A DNA stretch of 64,000 bases from Planococcus sp. ISL-110 (GTDB taxonomy: Bacteria; Bacillota; Bacilli; Bacillales_A; Planococcaceae). The stretch is from positions 1 to 64,000 of the forward strand of contig NZ_JAGGPX010000004.1 in NCBI RefSeq assembly GCF_018613575.1, given 5' to 3'. Below the pieces are notes generated by a model that saw only the letters and a list, made by a program, of their open reading frames with translations, was not told the origin of the DNA and did not search any database. This document shows, in pieces, positions 56,439-64,000 of this stretch. The position numbers and the translations under genes are program-made. Every line of letters begins with the position of its first letter. Positions within the stretch are counted from its first letter, which is position 1.

Positions 56439-56449
56439 CCTGCCTTCAC

Positions 56450-57400
56450 TCAGCAGATTCTATTCTTCACCGGTCTATTTTCGAAACAAGCCTTGATGGC
56501 TTCCGCATTCAACGCCATCATCTCGAGGCGCGTCTGGACAGTGGCACTGCCGATATGCGGCAAGACCGTAACATTCGGCAGCGTCAGCAACGGATGATCC
56601 AGCGGCACCGGCTCCTGCTCAAATACATCCAGGCCTGCGCCCCAGATTCCGCCCTCTTTCAACGCTTCGTACAAGGCCATCTCATCGACGATGCCACCTC
56701 TGGCTGTGTTGATCAGGCAGGCTGTCTCTTTCATCAGCGCCAATTCTTTCGATCCGATCATCCCTTTTGTTTCCGGTGTCAGCGGCGTCAAGATCACTAC
56801 GTAATCCGAAATCTTCAGCAATTCCTCAAATTCGGCGTAGCGCACGTCTTCAAGGCTTTTGCGCGTGCGATTATGATACAGGATATCCATGCCAAAGCCC
56901 TGGGCACGGCGAGCCACCGCCTCACCAATGCGTCCCATACCGATAATGCCAAGCGTGGCACCGGCCACATTCTGTCCGGTCATCCCCATAGGTTTCCAGG
57001 ATTTCCATTCTCCTGAACGGACTGTTTTCTCCGCTTCAATAATTCTGCGGGCGGTCGCCAATAATAAAGCAAAAGTCAGATCCGCAGTGGATTCCGTCAA
57101 GACGTCCGGTGTATTGGTGACCGTTACTCCATGTTTGTGGGCTGCCTCAAGGTCGACATTGTTGTAGCCAACTGCCAGATTGCTGACGATCTTTAAGTTG
57201 GGTGCCGCTTCAAACACTTCATTGTCCACCCGATCGGACACCATGGTCCAAAGCGCATACGCCTCTTTTGCTTCCTCGAGCAGTTTTTCACGTGGTGCGG
57301 GAGTGTCTTCTTCCGGCCACATCCGGACTTCATATTGTTCTCTCAATCCAGCTACCGCCTGATCCGGCAACTTTTGCGTGATGAATACAATTGGCTTCAT
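56450..57400 (-). CDS. D-glycerate dehydrogenase / glyoxylate-hydroxypyruvate reductase
   Basis: This D-2-hydroxyacid dehydrogenase of 316 residues has the NAD-binding motif LGIIGMGRIGEAVARRA, the substrate Arg in NTARGGIVDE, the Glu in DVFEQEP and the catalytic His in VLPHIGSAT. It reduces glyoxylate or hydroxypyruvate with NAD(P)H. It resembles GyaR-type reductases more than PGDH or formate dehydrogenases. GGATGGAGG precedes ATG. Confidence 0.87.
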   Translation of the reverse strand: MKPIVFITQKLPDQAVAGLREQYEVRMWPEEDTPAPREKLLEEAKEAYALWTMVSDRVDNEVFEAAPNLKIVSNLAVGYNNVDLEAAHKHGVTVTNTPDVLTESTADLTFALLLATARRIIEAEKTVRSGEWKSWKPMGMTGQNVAGATLGIIGMGRIGEAVARRAQGFGMDILYHNRTRKSLEDVRYAEFEELLKISDYVVILTPLTPETKGMIGSKELALMKETACLINTARGGIVDEMALYEALKEGGIWGAGLDVFEQEPVPLDHPLLTLPNVTVLPHIGSATVQTRLEMMALNAEAIKACFENRPVKNRIC

Positions 57401-57442
57401 AAGAATCCTCCATCCTTTATTATTCCATAATTATAACAATTA

Positions 57443-57473
57443 AAAAAACTCCCGGCAATTGCCAGCAGTTTCC
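57443..57473 (-). terminator. terminator of the DedA gene
   Basis: On the minus strand, AACTGCTGGCAATTGCCGGGAG contains an imperfect stem, followed by TTTTTTT. It lies directly beyond the DedA stop codon. Confidence 0.6.
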
Positions 57474-57475
57474 TG

Positions 57476-58087
57476 TTAGTTCCGCACTCTTATTTTCTTG
57501 ACGTAATACCAGACAGCCGCTATTGCACCCAAAGCAATTAAAGCGTAGACGACGTTGGAATACAGCTCCAATTGGTGCATGATCTGCTCTCTATTGTCGC
57601 CCACCGCTTCGCCGATAAAAACCAATACAGTGTTCCACAGCAGGGTGCCAAGTGTGGTAAAGCTTATAAACAGCCAGAACTTCATATTCGACATGCCCGC
57701 TGGAATGGAAATCAGGCTGCGCAACAAAGGAATCAATCGCCCAAAAAATACCGTCCAAATTCCAAATCGATCAAACCAGGCATCCGCTTTATATATATCC
57801 TGCTTTTTCACGCGCAGCCAGCTGCCGTATTTGTCTATGATTTTCTCCAGCCGCGCAACATCCAGCAGCAAGCCGACACTGTACAGAACCGCCGCCCCAA
57901 CCACCGAACCCGCAGTTGATGCCAGAATCACTCCCGGTATGGTCATCGTGGTCGTAGTCGTCATAAATCCGCCGACCGTCAAAATCACTTCCGACGGAAT
58001 CGGCGGAAACACATTCTCCAGCATAATGAGCAGGAATATGCCGAAATAGCCATACTCCGACATGACTGAAACAATCCAATCTTCCAT
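57476..58087 (-). CDS. DedA/SNARE-associated family membrane protein
   Basis: This integral membrane protein of 203 residues has the DedA signature in ENVFPPIPSEVILTVGGFM, a central FGRLIPLLRSLISIPAGM and a last helix VVYALIALGAIAAVWYY. Members act as lipid scramblases or flippases, some for undecaprenyl phosphate or phosphatidylethanolamine. The ribosome site is AAAAGGAGTG. The metallophosphoesterase gene is 13 bp upstream, so they form an operon. Confidence 0.85.
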   Translation of the reverse strand: MEDWIVSVMSEYGYFGIFLLIMLENVFPPIPSEVILTVGGFMTTTTTMTIPGVILASTAGSVVGAAVLYSVGLLLDVARLEKIIDKYGSWLRVKKQDIYKADAWFDRFGIWTVFFGRLIPLLRSLISIPAGMSNMKFWLFISFTTLGTLLWNTVLVFIGEAVGDNREQIMHQLELYSNVVYALIALGAIAAVWYYVKKIRVRN

Positions 58088-58100
58088 ATAAACACTCCTT

Positions 58101-59189
58101 TTAAGAAGACGGCCGGAAATTCATTGTTACCGACCATAATTCTGAACGGCTTCCGAGGCGCAATGGCGGCCCCCAAAATCCGAATCCTGAAGACACGATA
58201 AAATGTGTTTCCCTTATCAGCCTGTACCCATAATCCAGTTCAAAAATCTTTTTGGTCAATAAATGATTGGGCCACATCTGCCCTTTATGGGTATGCCCCG
58301 ACATATGAAAATCCGCGCCTAATTCGACAGGCATTTTCAGATCAGATGGTGTATGGTCCATCACAATCCAGGGCAGTCCCCCTTTTTCAGGCTTTAAGTC
58401 GAGCAGCGAGTGCCGGTTGCCGTTGGTCCGGTCTTCACGCCCCGTCAAATAAAAACGATTTGCCACCAGAATAGTTTCATCCCTTAGGATATTCACACCC
58501 GATTTTTCCATCAACCGAACTAATAAAGGAATTTTCTTCCCGTAATACTCATGATTTCCTAAAACACCGTAAACGCCAAGACGAGGCTTCAGCTGTTCCA
58601 TCACCTCTCCCATGCCGTAGCGTGCATACCAGACCGGGTCATCGTCCACCAAATCCCCTGCTAAAAACACGACATCCGGATCGAGTGCATTGGTCTTTTC
58701 CACAAAGCGCTTTAAATGGCTTTTGCCTGACAAAACGCCTAAGTGAAAATCGGAGCCGATGACCATGTGCAGTGGTTCTGCCTCTTCCCCGTCCACTGTA
58801 ACTTCCAAAGTGCGGACTATCGGACTGTAGGCCAAATAAGTGCCGATGATGAATATCACCAGCAAAATCGCTGCTGTGGCGCAACCGATGATGAACACAT
58901 CGTCTTTAAAATCCACCAATAAGACGATGATATTCGCCACAGGAATCAGCAAAATTGCATACTGCAGAAAAGCGAACCAATACGAACCGAGAATCGTAAA
59001 GCCGAGCCATTTATGACCGATTCGTCCAATGATATAGCTGAAGGCAACAATCAGCCAAAAAGCCGTAAAGATCCATGGGTTGAGGCCATCTGCAAAACTG
59101 GTCAGCCAGGAATATACCGTCCAGCCAAGATACGCAATAAGCGCCATATAAATCAGTAAAGCACCACTGATGCCTGCCAACAATTTCAT
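58101..59189 (-). CDS. membrane-bound metallophosphoesterase
   Basis: This protein of about 362 residues has five membrane helices in the first 150, then a calcineurin-like phosphatase domain. Metal ligands appear in order: GSDFHLGVL, LAGDLVDDDP, LGNHEYYG, VMDHTP and MSGHTHKGQMWP. It probably hydrolyses a phosphoester, perhaps a UDP-lipid or glycerophospholipid, at the cytoplasmic face. The start at 59189 has AAGAGGCGTG ahead; a longer frame to 59330 lacks any site. Confidence 0.83.
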   Translation of the reverse strand: MKLLAGISGALLIYMALIAYLGWTVYSWLTSFADGLNPWIFTAFWLIVAFSYIIGRIGHKWLGFTILGSYWFAFLQYAILLIPVANIIVLLVDFKDDVFIIGCATAAILLVIFIIGTYLAYSPIVRTLEVTVDGEEAEPLHMVIGSDFHLGVLSGKSHLKRFVEKTNALDPDVVFLAGDLVDDDPVWYARYGMGEVMEQLKPRLGVYGVLGNHEYYGKKIPLLVRLMEKSGVNILRDETILVANRFYLTGREDRTNGNRHSLLDLKPEKGGLPWIVMDHTPSDLKMPVELGADFHMSGHTHKGQMWPNHLLTKKIFELDYGYRLIRETHFIVSSGFGFWGPPLRLGSRSELWSVTMNFRPSS

Positions 59190-59557
59190 AGAAACACGCC
59201 TCTTTCTTCTTTTAAGATAGACCATATATGAAGAGTTCATTTTTTTCAATGTGATAAAAAATATTATAGCATTCTGCTTGTCGATATTTCGCAAAAGAGC
59301 TCCTGAGAACCCTTCACCCTGTTTCTGCATCGCTTCGCTCCAGACCTTTTATCAAAAACAGGAAAAATACAACAACTTGCTCAATTCTTAGCGCCGGCGC
59401 AGCCACGGGCTTGGCTAATGCGAGGTAAAAAGTTTTAATTTAACTGCTGTAGACGCTTCTACGCCTCAGGACCTAGTAAAAGATGCAGTCAGAGACCGTA
59501 TTGGAAAATGCGTTCACTTAGTATGATTAGGTTAGAAATTGAGAGGAGGAAAATAAG
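59190..59557 (+). promoter_or_regulatory. gene-free region with the lia promoter
   Basis: There is no gene here. Near the right end, TTGGAA (59501-59506) and TATGAT (59522-59527) form a possible promoter with a short 15-bp spacer, the kind that needs an activator. The short palindrome GTCAGAGAC (about 59488-59496) lies just ahead and may be part of a LiaR site; this is a guess. The left part holds the leftward metallophosphoesterase promoter and unassigned sequence. Confidence 0.45.
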
Positions 59558-59905
59558 ATGAATAAATTTTGGTTAATCACACTCGGCATCATCGCCGGAA
59601 TCGTCGCCCTTTCCAATCTGGGACCCATCATCGGATTGGCAGTATCCCTATTAATCGTCTACGCAGGGGTGCATTACTACTTAAGAAGCATCTCGACATT
59701 GGCGAAAGTATGTTGGGCTTCTATCGCCGTCGTTGGGGGAATCGCAGCCATCTCCAATGTGCCGGCTTTGATCGGCGTCGCCGCTCTTGCCGCTTTGGGG
59801 ATGATTTACCGCAAATGGAATGGCCAAAGCGTTTCAGTCGCAGCCGTAAAAGAAAGCGATCCATTTACGAATTTTGAACAACAATGGAACAAACTAAACA
59901 AATAA
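59558..59905 (+). CDS. liaI: LiaI-like small membrane protein
   Basis: This protein of 115 residues has several closely packed hydrophobic segments (LITLGIIAGIVALSN, IIGLAVSLLIVYAGVHYY, ASIAVVGGIAAISN, ALIGVAALAALGMIY) and a short hydrophilic tail. LiaI is the membrane anchor for the phage-shock protein LiaH during cell-envelope stress. It is the first gene of the lia operon, with the perfect ribosome site GAGGAGGAAAA, 13 bp before liaH. Confidence 0.85.
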   Translation: MNKFWLITLGIIAGIVALSNLGPIIGLAVSLLIVYAGVHYYLRSISTLAKVCWASIAVVGGIAAISNVPALIGVAALAALGMIYRKWNGQSVSVAAVKESDPFTNFEQQWNKLNK

Positions 59906-59918
59906 GGAGGAAACGAAA

Positions 59919-60566
59919 ATGACAACTTTATGGGACCGTTTTAAATTTGCCGTCGCAACCGACCTGGATTCCGTCGTCGCAAAAAAAGAGGAAAAAAATC
60001 CACTCGCATTACTGAACCGCTATATCACAGAAGCAGAAAACCAGACAACAGCTACAGGAAAATGGGTGGAGCGACAAGCTCAGCTGAATGGTAAGCTGGA
60101 GAAAGAATTAGCTGAATCGTCCGCTATGCTCGACAAGCGTCAAGGTCAATTAGAACTGGCAGAGACTTCAGGCGAATCCGATCTTGCTGATTTTGCCGCA
60201 ATGGAAGTTCAAGCTTATGCTGGCCGCGTTGAGGTACTGCAGAACAACCTGAATGAAAATATTGCTGAACTGACTGGTCTGGAACACCGTTACGAGGAAA
60301 TGAAGCATAAAGTGAAGGACATGAAAGTAAAGCAGCTGCAATTGATGGGCAAAGAAAATGCAACGCGTGCCCACCATCAGATGGATAAAGTATTAAGCCC
60401 TGAACTCGTCGCTGAACGTATCGGCTCATTTGACGATATGGCGTCCTATATCACGACACTCGGTGCTAAAGTGGAAGAACGGCACGAGCGCTCAGCGATG
60501 GAGCGCCGCTTGGAAACTTTAGAAAAAATAGCGCAAACCAAAAAGAAATTGTTTAAACTGGAGTGA
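59919..60566 (+). CDS. liaH: PspA/IM30-family envelope stress protein LiaH
   Basis: This is a soluble, almost fully helical protein of 215 residues with long coiled coils (for example RYEEMKHKVKDMKVKQLQLM) and the PspA-type start LWDRFKFAVATDLDSVV. It oligomerises into rings or rods that protect a damaged membrane. The ribosome site is AAGGAGGAAAC. A hairpin overlaps the stop codon, and a second, near-identical one with a T-run lies ahead of liaF. Confidence 0.9.
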   Translation: MTTLWDRFKFAVATDLDSVVAKKEEKNPLALLNRYITEAENQTTATGKWVERQAQLNGKLEKELAESSAMLDKRQGQLELAETSGESDLADFAAMEVQAYAGRVEVLQNNLNENIAELTGLEHRYEEMKHKVKDMKVKQLQLMGKENATRAHHQMDKVLSPELVAERIGSFDDMASYITTLGAKVEERHERSAMERRLETLEKIAQTKKKLFKLE

Positions 60567-60590
60567 GAAGAAGTTTTCTCTTCTTCTCAC
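60563..60590 (+). other. hairpin overlapping the liaH stop codon
   Basis: GTGAGAAGAAG and CTTCTTCTCAC form a perfect 11-bp stem starting at the liaH stop codon and followed by CCCC, not T. It may stabilise the liaIH message 3' end. A sister hairpin lies at 60690. Confidence 0.6.
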
Positions 60591-60689
60591 CCCAAACTCT
60601 AAACGGAAATTGAGACAGAGGATCTGGTATGGAGCCGTTAGTTGCCAATTCACTCTTCTAAATAAGGAAGATTTTTGTCTGTAAGCTCT

Positions 60690-60722
60690 AATGAGATGAA
60701 GTTTTCCTTCTTCTCATTTTTT
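60690..60722 (+). terminator. probable attenuator between liaIH and liaFSR
   Basis: TGAGATGAAG and CTTCTTCTCA form a stem with one mismatch, followed by six T residues. Partial termination here would give more liaIH than liaFSR transcript. It is almost a copy of the hairpin at 60563-60590. Confidence 0.65.
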
Positions 60723-60748
60723 CTGATACAAAGAAGGAGGCAAAAGCC

Positions 60749-61447
60749 ATGCAGCATTTTTCAACAAACAGACAAGCGTTTTTCCTGCTGAGCGCTTTAT
60801 TACTGATATTCGTGGAAGCTGCCTTTTTCGGAAACGGCAGTGTGTTTTTGATCCTTCTTGGTATCGGAACCATTTACTATGCGTTAAGAAACAACGTCAA
60901 ATACCGCCGTTTTTATTTTTGGACAGGCACTTTTCTCATCGGTGTTTCCATTTTATCTATGTGGAGTCTGCGGCTGATGGTTTTCGGACTTGCGATTTAC
61001 CTCCTGATCCGTTTGTGGAAAGGCGAAGAATGGCTGCAGACTGCACCTCTCTATGCCTCTACAGATACAGGCCTGATCCAGAACAAAGTGATGGCTGCAC
61101 AAAGCACGCCAATCGAATCTTATGAGTGGAAAGACATTCATGTGCAGGGTTTTATCGGCGACATCCTGGTGGATACCACCCACACCGTGTTGCCGAAAAA
61201 AAACTCGCTGATTTCCATCCGGCAGGGTTTCGGGAAAGTCCAGGTTGTGGTGCCGTATGAAGTTCCTGTGCGCGTCTTTTATTCGACGCTGTTGGGGGAA
61301 GCTCGTTTTTTTAATGGAAAAAGCCAACGCATTCTTAATGGCACCATTCATACTGAAGACGGCTATCCTGCAGACACTGGCAATAAAGTCGAGTTGATCG
61401 TTTCCGTGACCACCTGGATGGGGGATGTCGAGGTGATCCGCAGATGA
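60749..61447 (+). CDS. liaF: LiaF, inhibitor of the LiaRS system
   Basis: This protein of 232 residues has four N-terminal membrane segments and a C-terminal soluble domain of the cell-wall-active-antibiotics-response type (WKDIHVQGFIGDILVDTTHTVLP, IRQGFGKVQVVVPYEVPV). It restrains the kinase LiaS in unstressed cells. AAGGAGGCAAAAGCC precedes ATG. It overlaps liaS by four bases. In B. subtilis, liaG lies before it; there is no liaG here. Confidence 0.88.
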   Translation: MQHFSTNRQAFFLLSALLLIFVEAAFFGNGSVFLILLGIGTIYYALRNNVKYRRFYFWTGTFLIGVSILSMWSLRLMVFGLAIYLLIRLWKGEEWLQTAPLYASTDTGLIQNKVMAAQSTPIESYEWKDIHVQGFIGDILVDTTHTVLPKKNSLISIRQGFGKVQVVVPYEVPVRVFYSTLLGEARFFNGKSQRILNGTIHTEDGYPADTGNKVELIVSVTTWMGDVEVIRR

Positions 61448-62490
61448 GACAGATCTTGCCGCGAAGCCTGTTTTTCATTTTCCTTTTCGCATTGATCGTG
61501 TTCAGCATCCTTTTTGCGTTGCTCGGCTTGCCGACGCTCAACAGCTGGTCCGTCCTGTGGAAAGATTTTATCGCCGGCCTTCCTTTAGGCATTTGGCTTT
61601 TTGTTCTGATGCTCGTTTTGTCTGTCGGCATCTCATGGTGGACCGAGTCCTTGTCACGGGCAAAAGTTCAGGACATTGAAGAGATTTTCCAGGCCCTTTT
61701 GCGCAATGAAGACAAGACAGTCGTTCAGGCTGCCCAAATGAAAACCTTACCGCGTAATTTATCCAACTCCATCCTAAAGCTGCAGAAGCTTCTGGAGTCA
61801 CAACGCAAAAGCTTGGCCCGCATTGCCAACGAACGGGCAGAAACACAAGATCAGATTATCCAGGAACGCCTGATCATGGAACGCCAACGTCTGGCAAGAG
61901 AGCTTCATGACTCTGTTTCCCAGCAACTATTCGCCGCTTCCATGCTGCTGTCCTCCATGACCGAAAATGAGGACGTGCAGCCAGGATTACTGCAGACGGA
62001 GAAGATGGTCCAACAGGCGCAATTGGAGATGCGTGCATTGCTGCTGCATTTGCGGCCCGCTGCCCTGCACGACAAGAGCCTGCGTCAAGGGCTGTTTGAA
62101 TTGGTCAGTGAACTGAAGGAAAAAGTCTATTTTACCATCGAGCATAAATTGGAGGAAGTCCCCTTGCAAAAGGGAGCTGAAGACCATCTGTTCCGCATTG
62201 CACAGGAAACTTTATCGAATACGCTGCGCCATTCCAAAGCGACCGAAGTACACATCCTGTTTGTCGAACGCGACAATTTTGCGATCCTGCGCATCCAGGA
62301 CAACGGCGTCGGGTTTGAAAGCGAGCAATCCAAGTCAACCTCCTATGGCCTGAAGCATATTGAAGAACGCGCCATCGAAATCGGCGCAACCAGCAAAATT
62401 GTTTCGGTGCCTTCAGAAGGTACGATTGTGGAAGTAAAAGTCCCGATTGAAAGGAAGAAAACCCATGATTCGAATATTATTAGTGGATGA
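61444..62490 (+). CDS. liaS: LiaS sensor histidine kinase
   Basis: This NarL-type sensor kinase of 348 residues has two N-terminal membrane helices with a very short outside loop, so it is an intramembrane-sensing kinase. The phosphorylated His is in [11 protein letters not shown] (residue 155). The ATPase domain shows [19 protein letters not shown] and [11 protein letters not shown]. It detects cell-wall antibiotics such as lipid-II binders, and phosphorylates LiaR. Confidence 0.9.
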   Translation: MRQILPRSLFFIFLFALIVFSILFALLGLPTLNSWSVLWKDFIAGLPLGIWLFVLMLVLSVGISWWTESLSRAKVQDIEEIFQALLRNEDKTVVQAAQMKTLPRNLSNSILKLQKLLESQRKSLARIANERAETQDQIIQERLIMERQRLARELHDSVSQQLFAASMLLSSMTENEDVQPGLLQTEKMVQQAQLEMRALLLHLRPAALHDKSLRQGLFELVSELKEKVYFTIEHKLEEVPLQKGAEDHLFRIAQETLSNTLRHSKATEVHILFVERDNFAILRIQDNGVGFESEQSKSTSYGLKHIEERAIEIGATSKIVSVPSEGTIVEVKVPIERKKTHDSNIISG

Positions 62491-63100
62491 CCATGAAATG
62501 GTGCGCATCGGTGTCTCTGCCTACCTGCAATCCCAAAAGGACATGGAGATAGCCGGCGAGGCGGCGAACGGCCAGGAGGCAATTGAAATGGCATTAGAGC
62601 TGCGGCCAGATCTGATCTTAATGGATATGGTGATGCCGGTCATGAATGGTGCCGAAGCGACAAAAGCCATCATCGACCAGTGGCCGGAAGCCAAGATCAT
62701 GATTGTCACCAGTTTTCTTGATGACGACAAAGTCTATCCGGCTCTTCAGGCGGGAGCCGTCAGTTACATATTAAAAACTTCGAAAGCTTCACGCATCGCC
62801 GACTCTATTCGTGAAACCATGAACGGCACACCTGTCCTCGAGCCCGAAGTCATGACCAAAATGATGAAGCAGATGCGCCACGAACGTGTTCTTCACGCTG
62901 AACTGACCGAACGCGAGATGGAAATCCTCCTGTTGCTAGCTGCCGGATTGACTAACCAGGAAATCGCCGATCAATTATTCATCGCTTTGAAAACAGTCAA
63001 AACCCACGTCAGCAATATCCTGGCAAAACTGGAGGTCCATGACCGGACCCAGGCGGTCATTTATGCCTTTCAGCACAGACTTATCTCCCCACCTAAATGA
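62465..63100 (+). CDS. liaR: LiaR response regulator
   Basis: This protein of about 211 residues has a receiver domain with Asp8-Asp9, the phosphoacceptor Asp54 (LILMDMVMP) and Lys104-type SYILKTS, and a LuxR-type DNA-binding domain ([40 protein letters not shown]). It activates the liaI promoter. The start at 62465 follows AAAGGAAGAAAACCC and overlaps liaS by 26 bases. It is the last gene of the operon; a strong terminator follows. Confidence 0.92.
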   Translation: MIRILLVDDHEMVRIGVSAYLQSQKDMEIAGEAANGQEAIEMALELRPDLILMDMVMPVMNGAEATKAIIDQWPEAKIMIVTSFLDDDKVYPALQAGAVSYILKTSKASRIADSIRETMNGTPVLEPEVMTKMMKQMRHERVLHAELTEREMEILLLLAAGLTNQEIADQLFIALKTVKTHVSNILAKLEVHDRTQAVIYAFQHRLISPPK

Positions 63101-63106
63101 ATCCAT

Positions 63107-63144
63107 AAAAAAGCCTGACAGTGTTTTCCTGTCAGGCTTTTTTC
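63107..63144. terminator. bidirectional terminator after liaR
   Basis: AAAAGCCTGACAG and CTGTCAGGCTTTT form a long stem with A-runs and T-runs between liaR and the convergent acyl-CoA synthetase gene. Confidence 0.9.
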
Positions 63145-63145
63145 G

Positions 63146-64000
63146 TTATACATTCAGTTTTCGCAGTTCTACGCGGCGGATTTTACCCGAGGCGGTCTTC
63201 GGCAACTCATCCATAAACTCGATGATACGCGGATACTTATAAGGTGCGGTAATTTCTTTGACGTGGTCCTGCAGCTGCTTCACCAGCGCACCTTTATCCG
63301 GAAAATCCAGGGGATTACGGAGCACGACATAAGCTTTAACAATGTTTCCGCGAATTTCATCCGGAGCAGCCACAACCGCACACTCCTGAATGGACGCATG
63401 CTTCATGAGCGCATCTTCGACTTCAAAAGGCCCGATTGTGTATCCCGAACTAATGATGATGTCATCACTTCGCCCTTCAAACCAGAAATAGCCATCTTCA
63501 TCACGCTTTGCCTGGTCTCCGGTTAAATACCAATCGCCGCGAAACGCCGCCTTGGTCCGCTCAGAGTCCCGATAATATTCACGGAACAAAGCCGGACAAT
63601 CGCGGTGGACGGCAATATCCCCCACTTCTCCGACCGCTGTCGGCTCTCCTTCATCATTGATGATATCGACCGGATTGCCTGGTGTCGGCTTGCCCATCGA
63701 TCCCGGCTTCACTTCCATATCTTGGAGCGTTCCGACCAGCAGCGTATTTTCCGTCTGGCCATATCCGTCACGGACATTAATATCAAACGCCTGCTGGAAC
63801 GCCTCGATGACCTGCCGGTTCAGAGGTTCCCCAGCAGACACCGCAGATCTTAATGCTGGCAGTTTATAGGAACTCAGATTTTCCACTTTCGCCATGATCC
63901 GGTATTCTGTCGGCGTGCAGCAAAGAACATTAATATTTTCTTCTTTCAATAAATCCAAGTATTTCAAAGCATCGAATGGCCCATTATAAACAAAAGCCGT
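63146..64000 (-). CDS. acyl-CoA synthetase (AMP-binding), 5' end outside the window
   Basis: This is the C-terminal 285 or so residues of an acetate/medium-chain acyl-CoA ligase. It contains the substrate region RSAVSAGEPLN, the A5 motif GYGQTENTLLVG, the A7 motif WYLTGDQAKRDEDGYFWF, the hinge GRSDDIIISSGYTIGPFEVE and the C-terminal lysine motif LPKTASGKIRR. The frame stays open to the window edge, so the start and ATP-binding P-loop lie beyond. It activates a fatty or short carboxylic acid to its CoA ester. It resembles MbcS/AcsM-type enzymes. Confidence 0.87.
   Translation of the reverse strand, partial: TAFVYNGPFDALKYLDLLKEENINVLCCTPTEYRIMAKVENLSSYKLPALRSAVSAGEPLNRQVIEAFQQAFDINVRDGYGQTENTLLVGTLQDMEVKPGSMGKPTPGNPVDIINDEGEPTAVGEVGDIAVHRDCPALFREYYRDSERTKAAFRGDWYLTGDQAKRDEDGYFWFEGRSDDIIISSGYTIGPFEVEDALMKHASIQECAVVAAPDEIRGNIVKAYVVLRNPLDFPDKGALVKQLQDHVKEITAPYKYPRIIEFMDELPKTASGKIRRVELRKLNV

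Noticed and set aside
59461-59530. Definite LiaR operator
   Set aside because: A short palindrome is present, but the known extended inverted repeat cannot be matched convincingly by eye, so it is mentioned only as a possibility.

Overview
The window is chromosomal DNA of a mid-GC, low-sporulation-content Firmicute, most likely Planococcus or a close relative in Planococcaceae. This is inferred from AGGAGG-type ribosome sites, frequent TTG and GTG starts, a complete Lia (cell-envelope stress) operon, a yrrT/luxS/mccAB sulfur operon and many Bacillus-type gene families. There is no rRNA, tRNA, prophage, transposase or CRISPR array. Most of the DNA is ordinary housekeeping and metabolic sequence; the unusual signals lie between the genes.

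Layout. 0-8.3 kb: threonine dehydrogenase (tdh), a polar amino-acid ABC transporter whose ATPase gene is frameshifted at an A8 tract, a six-copy tandem array of an exactly 124-bp repeat, a divergent racemase/epimerase and M20 amidohydrolase pair, and kbl. tdh and kbl together turn threonine into glycine and acetyl-CoA but are about 6 kb apart. 8.4-17.5 kb: a secreted metalloprotease, the yrrT-luxS-mccA-mccB operon (S-ribosylhomocysteine to homocysteine to cysteine), a YczE-like membrane protein, a YbaK deacylase and topB. 17.6-18.9 kb: a NERD-domain gene bracketed on both sides by 21-bp-periodic repeats. 18.9-34.6 kb: flavin reductase, cation/proton antiporter, ABC-F protein, phospholipase-D-type enzyme, an orphan ECF-like sigma factor, CorC/HlyC protein, dipeptidase, PlsY-like acyltransferase, DegV, DUF2804, kynA-gdpD, a YusW-like lipoprotein and a GNAT protein. 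34.8-46.4 kb: a heterodimeric ABC exporter, EamA permease, CopC-CopD pair, PAS/GGDEF/EAL protein followed by a second repeat array, a split ThrE-type exporter and a zinc alcohol dehydrogenase. 46.5-59.2 kb: surface beta-propeller protein, AlaX editing protein, lipid kinase, a probable lysine-catabolic pair, a MerR/TipAS regulator with an overlapping zinc-ribbon peptide gene, trhO, glyoxylate reductase, DedA and a membrane metallophosphoesterase. 59.5-63.1 kb: liaIH-liaFSR. The right edge cuts an acyl-CoA synthetase gene.

The most striking material is non-coding. (1) Two arrays (3.76-4.52 kb and 43.50-43.87 kb) belong to one structured repeat family. Their arms change in a compensatory way between copies at four separate helices, which argues for selection on RNA (or single-stranded DNA) folding. 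Both arrays begin within a few bases after a stop codon, on the sense strand. (2) A second repeat type has a 9-bp core (TGGAAAGTA or TGGACAGTA) recurring every 21 bp with unrelated spacers. It occurs at three places: across the stop codon of the M20 gene, and on both sides of the NERD gene. I know of no described function for it. I worked by eye only; no database search or folding program was used.
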